Shown one piece after another: positions 14,445 to 22,871 of a DNA stretch of 33,614 nt. Under the pieces are notes generated by a model, which saw only the letters and a program-made list of their open reading frames with translations, was not told where the DNA came from and did not search any database. How positions within the stretch are numbered: the first letter of the stretch is position 1; each line of letters opens with the position of its first letter. A program made the position numbers and the translations under genes. Source of the DNA: an uncultured Treponema sp. (GTDB taxonomy: Bacteria; Spirochaetota; Spirochaetia; Treponematales; Treponemataceae); assembly GCA_910584475.1 (NCBI GenBank), contig CAJUBD010000025.1:1-33614 (forward strand). Reading direction: 5' to 3'.

Positions 14445-15221
14445 TCACTTATCCTCATCCACGCCCAGCCCGAACAGCGCGAAATCGCCCTTTGCAGGGT
14501 CGTTCGGCCAAATTTGTGCCATTTTTCGTGTCAAAGCGAGCGCGGTTTTCGCGCTTGGCGAGCATTTTGGCGGAAGCAAGCCGAGTCGCGTGGCTTCTTG
14601 CATTACGTGCACGTCGAGCGGAATGAGCAAATCTTTCGCGCTCGCCCATTTTCACAAGCCCAAATCCACGACCGAATTTTGGCGAACCATCCAGCGCAAG
14701 AACATGTGCAATTTTTTGCATGCGCCGCTTGCGTCCTGCGAAACGCATTTTATTTTCGGAAAGACCGCAATCAAAGCGGAAACGAGACTCAATGAATTTT
14801 TTTGCTCGATCGATTCGTAATTTTTTCGGACGGCTTCGCCGAGTGCCCCTTGCTCTTGCAGTATTTCCGCGAGCCGAGCGCAAAGCGCGTTCAGGTCGGC
14901 ATAAGAAAAAAATCTGTAAAATTTGTTTTCGGCTTTCGGAAAAAAATCTTCGAACTTGCCGCTCAAGATCCATTCGCTCGGCTTCATCGCGTTTCGTTCG
15001 ATTTCCTCGAACATCGAATTCAATTTCGCCAAAAAAAGCTCGCGCTTTCCAAAAGAAAGCTGCGCGACGATGAACGATGCGATTTCCTGCTCGCGCGGCT
15101 CGGAAAACCTTCGCAAAACCTGGCTCGGATCATTCGTCACGAATTCGGCGTTTTCGTATTTTTGCGCGAGCGCGCGAAGCCTTTGTTTTAGTTCTACGGG
15201 AACAGGTTTCTCTTCATACAT
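14445..15221 (-). pseudogene. TIGR02757-family protein interrupted by an in-frame TGA
   Basis: Reading from the ATG at 15221, residues 1-189 (ending MFLRWMVRQNSVVDLGL) match the N-terminal part of the TIGR02757 family, a conserved bacterial protein of unknown function with an HhH/endonuclease-III-like helical fold. A TGA at 14652-14654 then interrupts. In the same frame the protein continues KWASAKDLLIPLDVHVMQEA ... KGDFALFGLGVDEDK to a stop at 14445, which is the normal C-terminus. Family members as I recall them have tryptophan at the interrupted position (G-[IL]-W-K), so a single TGG to TGA change would explain it. UGA clearly acts as stop in other genes here. A recent nonsense mutation, readthrough or a sequence error are the options. 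It follows the GerMN gene by 72 bp. Confidence 0.8.
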
Positions 15222-15293
15222 ATTTGCTTCAGCCTTTTTGAAAAAGTCTAGATTTCCGTTTTTACAATTTCCTAATTTTTTCGATGTCTAAAA

Positions 15294-16139
15294 TCAATTA
15301 AAACTGCTTCGCGTATACGGCGAGCCAATCCACATCCAAACATCTTCGCCTGAACCGATGTAATCTTTGTGTTTGCCTTCGATTAAAAATTGCACGCTTT
15401 CCACAGTGGCGAATTCCGTAGCGGTAAAAACAATTTGCATCAATTGCGCGCGATAGCCTTCTGCGCCGATTGTGTTGAATTCGAATTCTTCGCTGAAATT
15501 CAGCGCGGCGATTCCGTCACGAACGCTCGCTCCTAAAAGGCGCGTTCCTTCCGGAATGAGCGACATACAATTTTTTTCCGTTTCAGTCGGACCTGCCACA
15601 AGCGCACGGATTGTGCTTGTCAAAGGCGAGTCATTTTTCGCGATGGCGCGCGCAACGCTCTTGCGGTTCACATTGCCGTCGGAATCCACTTGCACGAAAA
15701 ACAATTTTACATTCATAGTTTGCGCGGGTTTTGGTTTTTCCACTTTCGGCGCGGCAATTTCTTCGACCGGATTTTCAGTTTGCGGCGGCGGAACTGTAAC
15801 ATCTTCTTCGTATTCATCTTCATCAGTTTTGGCGGCTTCCACAAAATCTTTTTGCCCTTGCTTCAAATCCAATATTCCATTCGTTTGAATTTCGGATTTG
15901 CCTGGCGCGGGCGTTTCTTCCACTTCTACAAGACCGCTCGTTTTATTCGGCTTTTCTTTCACTTCATAATTTTGGATGAACTCAGGCGTAGAGCCTGTGA
16001 CTCGCTCGAAAAAATTTGTGGACTTTAAGTTTGCGATGAAATCGTCTTTTTTTACCAAAAACACAATCACCAAAATCAAAAAGATCAAAAGCCAGAGCGC
16101 GGCAAAAAATTTATTTCGCTTTGTTTTTTTCGAAGCCAT
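15294..16139 (-). CDS. GerMN-domain membrane-anchored protein
   Basis: A 281-residue protein with one N-terminal membrane anchor (residues about 10-28, FFAALWLLIFLILVIVFLV), a proline-, glutamate- and threonine-rich spacer (about 55-140), and a C-terminal GerMN domain (about 145-275). The domain is recognised from MNVKLFFVQVDSDGNVNR, LTSTIRALVAGPTETEK, LIPEGTRLLGASVRDGIAAL and VESVQFLIEGK. GerMN domains occur in spore germination protein GerM but also widely in non-sporing bacteria as cell-envelope modules, probably binding wall material. Here it would face the periplasm. A promoter with a -10 box six bases from the ATG suggests a leaderless mRNA, and the promoter overlaps that of the divergent acyl-CoA ligase. 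Confidence 0.85.
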   Translation of the reverse strand: MASKKTKRNKFFAALWLLIFLILVIVFLVKKDDFIANLKSTNFFERVTGSTPEFIQNYEVKEKPNKTSGLVEVEETPAPGKSEIQTNGILDLKQGQKDFVEAAKTDEDEYEEDVTVPPPQTENPVEEIAAPKVEKPKPAQTMNVKLFFVQVDSDGNVNRKSVARAIAKNDSPLTSTIRALVAGPTETEKNCMSLIPEGTRLLGASVRDGIAALNFSEEFEFNTIGAEGYRAQLMQIVFTATEFATVESVQFLIEGKHKDYIGSGEDVWMWIGSPYTRSSFN

Positions 16140-16145
16140 AAAATT

Positions 16146-16174
16146 ATTATAATAGATATTGATTTTATGTTCAA
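16146..16174 (-). promoter_or_regulatory. GerMN gene promoter (leaderless)
   Basis: On the minus strand TTGAAC (16174-16169), a 17-bp spacer and TATAAT (16151-16146), then six bases to the ATG at 16139. Confidence 0.6.
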
Positions 16175-16187
16175 GTTGCGCTATAAT
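16159..16187 (+). promoter_or_regulatory. Promoter for the acyl-CoA ligase, overlapping the divergent one
   Basis: TTGATT (16159-16164), a 17-bp spacer and TATAAT (16182-16187) would start transcription near 16194, giving a leader of about 237 bases that opens with a 20-bp hairpin. The two -35 boxes lie inside each other's promoters, so only one could be occupied at a time. Confidence 0.5.
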
Positions 16188-16189
16188 AT

Positions 16190-16375
16190 AAAAATCAATT
16201 TGACAAAAAATAAGTTTTTGTCAAATTGATTTTTATTCGGCAAAACGAGAGGTGGTATGATGACGGTCGTTAAAATGGCGCGGCTATCATCAACTCAAGT
16301 TTGTTCAGTTGCGTCGCGACTTACCAAACTTGTCATATACTTGTGCGCATCGCAAAAAGTTGCTTAACGCGCACA
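16190..16375. repeat. Hairpin element in the leader of the acyl-CoA ligase gene
   Basis: A perfect 20-bp AT-rich stem (16190-16209 with 16215-16234, loop ATAAG) is followed by a CAAGTTTG/CAAACTTG pair (about 16281-16332). A hairpin TGTGCGC/GCGCACA (16342-16348 and 16369-16375) follows, with a loop containing GCAAAAAGTTGCTTAAC. That loop recurs at about 32036. Confidence 0.75.
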
Positions 16376-16430
16376 TTAAAAGCCAATCGCAATTTTGAGA
16401 AATCGCTGTTGCTTTTATAGGAGTTCGACC

Positions 16431-18356
16431 ATGATGGACGTTGAAGGGAAAACAATTCCAAGATTGTTGCGCGAAAAAGCTTTGAAATATCAAGATGTGC
16501 CGGCACAATATTTTCGCGACGCTTCAGGCGATTTTGATTTCCTGACATACGGCCAAATGTGGAATCTCGCGATGGATTTCGCAGGCGCGTTGCTTTCGCA
16601 CAATGTCGGACGCGGAGAAAAAATCGGTTTGATCGCCGATGACCGCAAGGAATGGCAGCAAGCGAGCCTTGGAATTCTTGCCGTGGGCGCGGTCGATGTT
16701 CCCCGCGGCACGGACGCAAGCCGCGAGGATTTGAAATACATTCTTTCTTTCGTTGAATGCAAAATATGCGTCGCCGAAACTTCTTCCGCCGCGAAAAAAA
16801 TTCTTGACTCAAAAAATGATTTGCCCATGCTTAAAAGTTTGATTATGTTCGATGAGCCAGATGAAGAAATTGTCACTTTGGCAAAGGATTGTGGAGTTTC
16901 GATTTTTCAATTTGCCAATCTGCTTGAAGAAGGAAAAAAATTCCGCGATGCAAATTCCGGGAAAGTCGAATCGGAATTGGAAAAAGGAAATTGGGATGAT
17001 GTCGCCACGGTGATTTTTACGAGCGGCACGACTGGCACGCCAAAAGGCGTCGTCATCACGCACGGAAATTTTTTGTCACAGCTCATCGAAGTTACGGACA
17101 GAATTTGGCTTCGTCCGAACGAGCGTGCGCTTTGCATTTTGCCAGTTTGGCATGTTTTTATGCGCGAAGTGGAATATGTAATTTTGAGTCAAGGATGCGC
17201 GCTTTGCTATTCCAAGCCAATCGGCAGTGTTCTTTTGGGCGACCTCACGAAATTGAATCCGGTGATTTTGCCGGCAGTGCCTCGTGTTTTTGAAAGCGTC
17301 CTTGAAGGAATAAACCGCAAGATGCGGCGCGCCGGCGGCATCACGCTCGCGATGTACACTTTCTTTGTGCATTCCGCTATTTTGCACAGCCGAATGCATC
17401 GAAAACTTTTCAGGCAGAACATTCGCTTTAGAAAAGAATTTATGCCGTTTTGGTGGGCAATCTTGCTTTTGCCGTGGCTTTTGCTTTGGCCGATAAAACT
17501 TTTGGGAAACGCGCTCGTGTTCAAAAAAATCCGCGCGATGCTCGGAACAAATTTCCGCGCTGGAGTTGCCGGCGGCGGTGCGTATCCAAAGCAGGTGGAC
17601 GAATTCTTTTGGGCAATCGGCGTGAACATCGTGGAAGGCTACGGTCTCACCGAAACTTCGCCAATTGTTTCCGTGCGATTCATCGACAAGCCGATTTTCG
17701 GAAGCATCGGAACTCCGCTTTACGGCGTGCAGGCGCGAATCGTCGATATGGAGGGAAATGTTTTGCCGAAATGTCAAAAAGGTGTTTTGCAAATAAAAGG
17801 TCCTACTGTGATGCAAGGTTATTACAATCGACCCGAGCTTACTGCGAAAGCGATTTCGAGTGACGGCTGGCTTGACACTGGCGACCTCGCAATAATTGGA
17901 ATGGGCGGCGAACTGAAAATTTTGGGGCGCGTGAAAGACACGATTGTTTTGCGCGGCGGAGAGAATGTGGAGCCGATTCCTCTTGAAATGAAACTCACAG
18001 AATCGATATATATTTCTACGGCCGTTGTCATCGGACAAGACGAGCGCAACTTGGGCGCGCTGATTCTTCCCAATCAGGAAGAACTTGTATTGTGGGCGCA
18101 AAGCAATAGCGTGAAATTCGATTCGTTTGAAGATTTGGTGAAAATGCCGGAAGCGTATAAATTCATTGATGAAATTGTCCGGGAAACCATCTGCGCGAAA
18201 AACGGCTTCCGCGCGTTCGAACGCATTCCGCGGTTCGCGCTTCTTTCAAAGCCATTTGAAGTGGGTCGCGAACTTTCTGCCAAGCAGGAATTGATGCGCT
18301 ACAAAATTACGGAACTTTATCCGAATGAAGTGAAATCAATTTTCCGGGAATGCTGA
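16431..18356 (+). CDS. AMP-dependent acyl-CoA synthetase (long-chain fatty acid-CoA ligase type)
   Basis: A 641-residue adenylating enzyme that activates a fatty acid with ATP and joins it to CoA. The phosphate-binding motif TSGTTGTPKGVV lies near residue 197, the GYGLTETSP motif near 403, and the hinge and C-terminal motifs appear as GDLAIIGMGGELKILGR and VKDTIVLRGGENVEP. A hydrophobic stretch near residues 335-360 (FWWAILLLPWLLLWPIKLLG) suggests membrane association, as in other long-chain ligases of this type. The ATG at 16431 was chosen over an upstream in-frame ATG because GGAG lies eight bases before it. It is expressed from its own promoter with a long structured leader. pyrE follows with a separate promoter. 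Substrate specificity is not readable. Confidence 0.9.
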   Translation: MMDVEGKTIPRLLREKALKYQDVPAQYFRDASGDFDFLTYGQMWNLAMDFAGALLSHNVGRGEKIGLIADDRKEWQQASLGILAVGAVDVPRGTDASREDLKYILSFVECKICVAETSSAAKKILDSKNDLPMLKSLIMFDEPDEEIVTLAKDCGVSIFQFANLLEEGKKFRDANSGKVESELEKGNWDDVATVIFTSGTTGTPKGVVITHGNFLSQLIEVTDRIWLRPNERALCILPVWHVFMREVEYVILSQGCALCYSKPIGSVLLGDLTKLNPVILPAVPRVFESVLEGINRKMRRAGGITLAMYTFFVHSAILHSRMHRKLFRQNIRFRKEFMPFWWAILLLPWLLLWPIKLLGNALVFKKIRAMLGTNFRAGVAGGGAYPKQVDEFFWAIGVNIVEGYGLTETSPIVSVRFIDKPIFGSIGTPLYGVQARIVDMEGNVLPKCQKGVLQIKGPTVMQGYYNRPELTAKAISSDGWLDTGDLAIIGMGGELKILGRVKDTIVLRGGENVEPIPLEMKLTESIYISTAVVIGQDERNLGALILPNQEELVLWAQSNSVKFDSFEDLVKMPEAYKFIDEIVRETICAKNGFRAFERIPRFALLSKPFEVGRELSAKQELMRYKITELYPNEVKSIFREC

Positions 18357-18372
18357 AAATGCGACTGCGCCC

Positions 18373-18401
18373 TTGAAAAAAAATCGATAAAAAAATAAAA
18401 T
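18373..18401 (+). promoter_or_regulatory. pyrE promoter (leaderless)
   Basis: TTGAAA (18373-18378), a 17-bp spacer and TAAAAT (18396-18401), then six bases to the ATG at 18408. No Shine-Dalgarno is present. Confidence 0.65.
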
Positions 18402-18407
18402 GGACGA

Positions 18408-19079
18408 ATGCAAGACTACAAAAAAGAATTCATTGATTTTATGATTGAATGCGATGTTTTAAAATTCGGCGCGTTTACGCTCAAAAGCGGACGGCGCTCG
18501 CCGTTTTTTATGAACGCGGGCGCGTATGTCACGGGAAGCCAACTTCTTAGGCTCGGACAATTTTATGCCCGCGCAGTCCACGAAAATTTTGGCGATGATT
18601 TCGACGTTTTTTTCGGGCCGGCGTACAAAGGAATTCCGCTCGCCGTAAGTGCCGCCATCGCCTACAGCGAACTTTTCGGCAAGGAAATTCGATACTGTTC
18701 AAATCGCAAGGAAATCAAAGATCACGGAGACACAGGAATACTTTTGGGAAGCAAATTGCGCTCGGGCGATCGTGTTATTGTAATTGAAGATGTTACAACA
18801 AGCGGCGCGTCAATCGAGGAAACTTTTCCAATCATAAAAGCGCAGGGCGATGTCCAAGTCAAAGGTTTGATTGTCAGTTTGAACCGAATGGAACGCGGCA
18901 AAAATTCCGAAAAAAGCGCGCTTGACGAAATCCAAGAAACTTACGGCTTCCCTGCCGCATCGATAGTTACAATGCGCGACGTAATTGATGCGCTTGACAA
19001 AGGTGATGATTCTAGTATAATTACAAGGGAAATTAAGGTCGCGCTTTACGAGTATTATGCTCAGTGGGGCGCAAGATAA
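18408..19079 (+). CDS. pyrE: Orotate phosphoribosyltransferase
   Basis: A 223-residue type I phosphoribosyltransferase that joins orotate and PRPP to make orotidine monophosphate in pyrimidine synthesis. The PRPP-binding motif VIVIEDVTTSGAS is near residues 124-136. Other landmarks are FGAFTLKSGRRSPFFMNAG near the N-terminus, FFGPAYKGIPLA near 65-76 and the catalytic-loop sequence RKEIKDHGDTG near 104-114. The length and order are normal. No other pyr gene is nearby. The start is set by the promoter lying six bases upstream. The 3' end of the gene carries a second, outward-reading consensus promoter for the next gene. Confidence 0.95.
   Translation: MQDYKKEFIDFMIECDVLKFGAFTLKSGRRSPFFMNAGAYVTGSQLLRLGQFYARAVHENFGDDFDVFFGPAYKGIPLAVSAAIAYSELFGKEIRYCSNRKEIKDHGDTGILLGSKLRSGDRVIVIEDVTTSGASIEETFPIIKAQGDVQVKGLIVSLNRMERGKNSEKSALDEIQETYGFPAASIVTMRDVIDALDKGDDSSIITREIKVALYEYYAQWGAR
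18994..19021 (+). promoter_or_regulatory. Consensus promoter inside the 3' end of pyrE
   Basis: TTGACA (18994-18999), a 16-bp spacer and TATAAT (19016-19021) form a full-consensus sigma70 promoter within pyrE codons. It would give the downstream outer-membrane protein gene a leader of about 65 bases ending in AAGGAG. Confidence 0.65.
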
Positions 19080-19094
19080 TGTAAGGAGAAAAGA

Positions 19095-20333
19095 ATGAAA
19101 AAATTTCTTATTGCGATTGCCGCTGGCGTGATTCTTTTGAATTCCGCAGGCGCACAAATTTTAAAGAAGCGTAGTGTACAAAACATTCTGTACACAGGAT
19201 TAGGTCTGCCTTATGAGAACGACCACGATGACGGTCACGACGACTTCAATTGGACAGGTCTTTTGGACACGATTCAAGTTCGCTTGGACTGGGAATGGTT
19301 CACGATGGATGGTGGACTTACATGGGGAATCCCAAAAATGGACTGGGATGGTAGCGGCATAAGTTTTTTAAACACAAATGCAACGCAATTTGCCTTTATG
19401 GGCGAAAACCGCAACGGCTACGACCACTACATCAACTTTGTCGTGCGTCCGTTCAAGAACTTTGAAGCGGGAATCGGAACTCACCTTAACTGGACGGTTG
19501 GACCTTCTCCGCAGACGGAAGGATTTCCGTGGATGCCGCTGGCACATGTCTGGCAAGGCGATTTGGCAAAAGGAGCGCCACAACCAGATGGTGCTGCAGA
19601 CGGAAAAAATGTTTTCGGCTTTATGGATTACGCGTATAAATGGGCCGATCCTGCTATTGCCGCCCGCTACACGATTGGATTCGACAGCGCGAACAAGCAC
19701 TATTTGCAGCTCGGCGTAGCGATTCCAGATGGCGCGACTTCAGACCATTTCTTTATCAATGCCGCTGCGGAACTTAAGCCGATTGACTTGCTCACAGTCG
19801 CCGTTGCTTACAAGCATGCCGACAAGGACAGTCACGGTGGAAAACTGTACGCAGGCGTAAAACTTGACTTTTCACAGTACTTTAAGATCGATGCATGGTT
19901 CGGCTTGAATGGAATTGGAATCAAAAAAGACTATGATACTGCTGGCGACAAAATGCTGGGAACCGGCGCGTCGGTCTACATAAAGTTCGGCAAACTTCCG
20001 CTTTGGATTAGACCCGAGGTCGGCTGGTCAAATTACCTTTATGCTGACTACACTTGGGCATTGTACACTGGCGCACGCATCCAGTGGGACATCACAGATA
20101 AAATGCACTTGGGCGCGTGGACTTCGCTCGCATGGGGCGCGGAAAACGACAGCTGGCCTGACGATTATGACGGAGGGTTTGTTTGGAACATTCGCCCCGA
20201 TTTCACATTTGACATAAACGAACGCCATTCAATCAGTGCGGTGTTTGAATATGAAACTACCCATTTGCCAAACGATGACAGGTACAATCGATTCTGCTTC
20301 GGTTTTTATTGGAAATACAATCGCGCGTTCTGA
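19095..20333 (+). CDS. Predicted outer-membrane beta-barrel protein
   Basis: A 412-residue exported protein with a signal peptide at residues 1-20 (MKKFLIAIAAGVILLNSAGA). The mature chain is rich in aromatic and glycine residues with alternating patterns such as WFTMDGGLTWGIPKMDW and LPLWIRPEVGWSNYLYADY. It ends in CFGFYWKYNRAF, a C-terminal phenylalanine typical of barrels. The many tryptophans and tyrosines suggest a porin-like channel. I cannot name a subfamily, and it is not obviously related to the barrel at 6977. It has a strong Shine-Dalgarno (AAGGAG), and the consensus promoter in pyrE suggests high expression. The HD-domain gene begins six bases past its stop. Confidence 0.78.
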   Translation: MKKFLIAIAAGVILLNSAGAQILKKRSVQNILYTGLGLPYENDHDDGHDDFNWTGLLDTIQVRLDWEWFTMDGGLTWGIPKMDWDGSGISFLNTNATQFAFMGENRNGYDHYINFVVRPFKNFEAGIGTHLNWTVGPSPQTEGFPWMPLAHVWQGDLAKGAPQPDGAADGKNVFGFMDYAYKWADPAIAARYTIGFDSANKHYLQLGVAIPDGATSDHFFINAAAELKPIDLLTVAVAYKHADKDSHGGKLYAGVKLDFSQYFKIDAWFGLNGIGIKKDYDTAGDKMLGTGASVYIKFGKLPLWIRPEVGWSNYLYADYTWALYTGARIQWDITDKMHLGAWTSLAWGAENDSWPDDYDGGFVWNIRPDFTFDINERHSISAVFEYETTHLPNDDRYNRFCFGFYWKYNRAF

Positions 20334-20339
20334 TTTATT

Positions 20340-21449
20340 TTGAAATTCAATTCAAGAAAATATCGGGAAATTCTGTGCGCGGAATTTCCTGATTTTATTT
20401 GCAAATACCTTTCGCTGGAAATTCTAGTTCGTCTCAAAGGAATTGGACTTTTATGCGGCACGGATTGGACCGCGCTTTTCAAAAACAAATTTTTTTATTC
20501 GCGATTCGAGCACAGCGTGAATTGCGCGCTAATCGTTTGGAATTTCACTCGCGACAAAAAGCAAACTCTTGCCGCGCTTTTGCATGATGTTTCCACGCCC
20601 GCTTTCAGCCACGCAATCGACTTTAAAAACGGAGACGCGCTCACGCAGACTTCCACTGAAAGCGCAAACGCGAAAATGCTCCGCGAGGACACGAAGTTAG
20701 CGCGACTTTTGGCGCAAGACAATTTGACTGTGAGTGATGTTGACGACTATCACGCCTATCCGATTTGCGACAATGAAATTCCGCAGTTGAGCGCAGATCG
20801 CCTTGAATATATGTTTCCGAGCGGCGCGGCTTTGCAAGGAATTTTTTCGCTTAGAAGCGTGCGGTACTTTTATGAAGATTTGACTTTGGCTCAAAATGAG
20901 TTTGGCAAAAGTGAATTCGCATTTCGCACGAAAAAAATCGCGCTTGAGTATTTTTTGAGTTGCTTGAAAGTCGGAAAGATTTTGCAGCGCGACGAAGACA
21001 AAATCACAATGGAACTTTTGGCGCGTGTCGTGGAAAAAGCTTTGCGATGTGGCGCGCTTTTTGAAAATGAACTTTTTGAATTGTCCGAAAAAGAAATAAT
21101 CACGCGTTGGGATAAAATGCTTTTTGAACACGCGCAAAGCGCGACGCGGGATTTGCGAGATTTTTTGATTCACTATAAAACATTTCGCACGATGAAAAAA
21201 ATTCGCCGATCGCAGTCTGCCTTGCCAAATCACTTTTGCGTGAATTTGGAAGTGAAGAGGCGTTACATAAATCCGCTCGTTCTTGCGCAGGAAGGGAAAG
21301 CGGGCAATGAACAATTAACTAAGAAAATCGAAGGCTTGCGATCAAAACGAATTTGCGATATTTCAGAACGAGCCATGCGCCTTCAAAAGGAATTCCTTTC
21401 TTTCCATGACGCGCCATTTGGTTGTGTAAAATTGCGAAAATCTCTTTAG
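20340..21449 (+). CDS. HD-superfamily metal-dependent phosphohydrolase
   Basis: A 369-residue protein with an HD domain: the first histidine is in FYSRFEHSVNCALIVWNF, and the HD pair is in TLAALLHDVSTPAFSHAIDF near residues 79-98. Such proteins hydrolyse phosphate esters, often nucleotides or dNTPs. An aspartate for the fourth metal ligand could be in LSADRLEYMF. No ATG lies far enough upstream to include the essential first histidine, so a TTG at 20340 is taken as start, six bases after the stop of the barrel gene, which implies translational coupling. The substrate is unknown. A role in nucleotide turnover is only an inference from the family. Confidence 0.75.
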   Translation: MKFNSRKYREILCAEFPDFICKYLSLEILVRLKGIGLLCGTDWTALFKNKFFYSRFEHSVNCALIVWNFTRDKKQTLAALLHDVSTPAFSHAIDFKNGDALTQTSTESANAKMLREDTKLARLLAQDNLTVSDVDDYHAYPICDNEIPQLSADRLEYMFPSGAALQGIFSLRSVRYFYEDLTLAQNEFGKSEFAFRTKKIALEYFLSCLKVGKILQRDEDKITMELLARVVEKALRCGALFENELFELSEKEIITRWDKMLFEHAQSATRDLRDFLIHYKTFRTMKKIRRSQSALPNHFCVNLEVKRRYINPLVLAQEGKAGNEQLTKKIEGLRSKRICDISERAMRLQKEFLSFHDAPFGCVKLRKSL

Positions 21450-21457
21450 AACAAAGT

Positions 21458-21486
21458 TTGCAAATTTTATTCTAATTTGTTATAAT
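21458..21486 (+). promoter_or_regulatory. Promoter of the histidine phosphatase (leaderless)
   Basis: TTGCAA (21458-21463), a 17-bp spacer and TATAAT (21481-21486), then six bases to the ATG at 21493. Confidence 0.65.
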
Positions 21487-21492
21487 TCATTT

Positions 21493-22095
21493 ATGGAACT
21501 TTACATTGTGCGACATGGGCAGACCGATTGGAACGCGAACGGTTTGCTGCAAGGTCGAAGCGACACGCATCTCAATCAAAACGGAATTGATGCGGCAAAA
21601 AATTTGGGCGCGCAATTGCGCGGAGTTCGCTTTGATAAGATTTTCTGCTCCCCCCTTCAACGCGCGTTTCAAACTGCTTGCCTGATTCGTGAGGAACTCG
21701 AATCGCAATCAGAAATTCCAATCGTAAAAGATGGACGGCTCATCGAAATTTCTTTCGGGGAGGGAGAAGGGAAGCGTTACAGTGAATGGATGAGTGAAAA
21801 CAGCCCATACAAATTTTTTTTCAGCGCGCCGGAAAAATATCCCACACCGCCAGGCGGCGAATCTTTTGAAAGCGTATGCGAACGCACGAAAAATTTCATT
21901 CAATCTGAAATAGAATCGGATTTTCAAAAATTTTCCCGCATTATGATTGTGGCGCACGGCGCACTCAATAAGGGCATAATGTGCTACATTCAAAATCACG
22001 GCATCAAAGATTACTGGCTCGGCGACTTGCAAAAAAATTGCGGAGCCAGCATTTTTGATTACAACGGAAAAAATTGGACACAAATTACTCGGTGA
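21493..22095 (+). CDS. Histidine phosphatase / phosphoglycerate mutase-family protein
   Basis: A 200-residue member of the histidine phosphatase superfamily. The catalytic RHG box is at residues 7-9 (LYIVRHGQTDWNANGLLQGR), the second catalytic histidine is in IMIVAHGALNKGI, and EISFGEGEGKRYSEW carries the expected acidic residues. These enzymes dephosphorylate sugar phosphates or related metabolites through a phosphohistidine. Which substrate applies here cannot be told. Its 3' end overlaps the convergent DUF4340 gene by 11 bp, with no terminator between, so the two mRNAs are complementary at their ends. The start is fixed by the leaderless-type promoter. Confidence 0.88.
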   Translation: MELYIVRHGQTDWNANGLLQGRSDTHLNQNGIDAAKNLGAQLRGVRFDKIFCSPLQRAFQTACLIREELESQSEIPIVKDGRLIEISFGEGEGKRYSEWMSENSPYKFFFSAPEKYPTPPGGESFESVCERTKNFIQSEIESDFQKFSRIMIVAHGALNKGIMCYIQNHGIKDYWLGDLQKNCGASIFDYNGKNWTQITR

Positions 22096-22657
22096 TTTCA
22101 ATCACGGAATTTTCACCTTCCGAATTTTCCGCAGGATTTTTTTCTTCGGTCTCTTTTTCCAGAATATCGTCGGCAGAAAAAGTAAAGTCGCGTCGCAAAT
22201 TTCCTTGTGCCAAAAAAATTTCCTTTTTGCCCTCAATCTGGACATAAAATTGCGAGCCGCTCGTGCTTTCTTTTCCGATGAAAATCGAACGCAAGTTTTT
22301 CTCGCTGGATTTCGCCCGAACTATGATTGGCGAGTTCAAGCCGTATCGTTCAAACGCGGCTTCGTTTGCCGAGCGCGCGACGATTCCAAGCGTTTGCACT
22401 TCGCAAAACTCTTCGAGCAAATGCTCCACTTTTCTCGCGTCCGCTTTTTTTTCCGCGCAAAACCATTCCTCGCCATTTTTTGTGAGTGAAATTGTTTCGC
22501 CTGAATTTTCAATCGAAATAAAATCAGGAATCTCTTTTACTTTGAAATTTTTCCGCGGCGAACGCTGACCAAGCAAAATTTGCGCGACGAAAATTGCCGC
22601 CAACGCACCCGCAATGCAAATCAAAATTGTTCTTCGTTTTGTCATTTTCGCTACCAT
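22085..22657 (-). CDS. DUF4340-like membrane-anchored protein of the Gld-type ABC locus
   Basis: A 190-residue protein with one N-terminal membrane anchor (residues about 7-28, RTILICIAGALAAIFVAQIL) and a domain resembling DUF4340: FISIENSGETISLTKNGEEW, then KVEHLLEEFCEVQTLGIVA, FERYGLNSPIIV and IFIGKESTSGSQFYVQ. Proteins with this domain usually sit beside GldF/GldG-like ABC permeases, as here, and probably act in the periplasmic part of that complex. It is shorter than many relatives and ends in an acidic tail. The ATG at 22657 abuts a hairpin element and has no Shine-Dalgarno; an ATG at 22645 is an alternative. It is last in a three-gene locus with the permease fusion and ATPase. Confidence 0.75.
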   Translation of the reverse strand: MVAKMTKRRTILICIAGALAAIFVAQILLGQRSPRKNFKVKEIPDFISIENSGETISLTKNGEEWFCAEKKADARKVEHLLEEFCEVQTLGIVARSANEAAFERYGLNSPIIVRAKSSEKNLRSIFIGKESTSGSQFYVQIEGKKEIFLAQGNLRRDFTFSADDILEKETEEKNPAENSEGENSVIEITE

Positions 22658-22761
22658 AAAACTTTTTCAAGAAATTTCAATTTCTGAAAAAGTTTTTAAT
22701 GTGCGCATAGGCAACTTGTTGTAATGCGCACAAATATATAATGAAGTTTGCAACGCAAACT
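22658..22761. repeat. Modular hairpin element between permease and DUF4340 genes
   Basis: Three hairpins in a row. The first is AAAACTTTTTCA/TGAAAAAGTTTT (22658-22669 and 22685-22696) with loop AGAAATTTCAATTTC. The second is TGTGCGCAT/ATGCGCACA (22700-22708 and 22724-22732) with loop AGGCAACTTGTTGTA. The third is AAGTTTGC/GCAAACTT (22743-22750 and about 22754-22761). The first begins at the base next to the DUF4340 start codon. Confidence 0.85.
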
Positions 22762-22871
22762 TTTAGCTGACAAAAGTCACGCCCTTGTGCGGCTTTTATC
22801 ATGCCTTCTAAATAAATTCAAAAGTCCGCCCCATTTCAGCGACATTTTCTCTTTTTCTTACATAAAAAATA

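Noticed and set aside
14652..14654. TGA as selenocysteine or tryptophan codon
   Set aside because: The position is a tryptophan in the family rather than a redox residue, no SECIS-like hairpin stands out, and TGA ends other genes in this window normally; nonsense mutation is simpler.
16257..16367. 36-codon frame with plausible ribosome binding site in the ligase leader
   Set aside because: Not called as a gene because it ends inside a repeat module and has no recognisable sequence; kept only as a possible leader peptide in the findings.
17076..18101. 341-codon open frame on the minus strand opposite the acyl-CoA ligase
   Set aside because: Shadow of a well-supported enzyme gene; composition-driven, with no recognisable domain.
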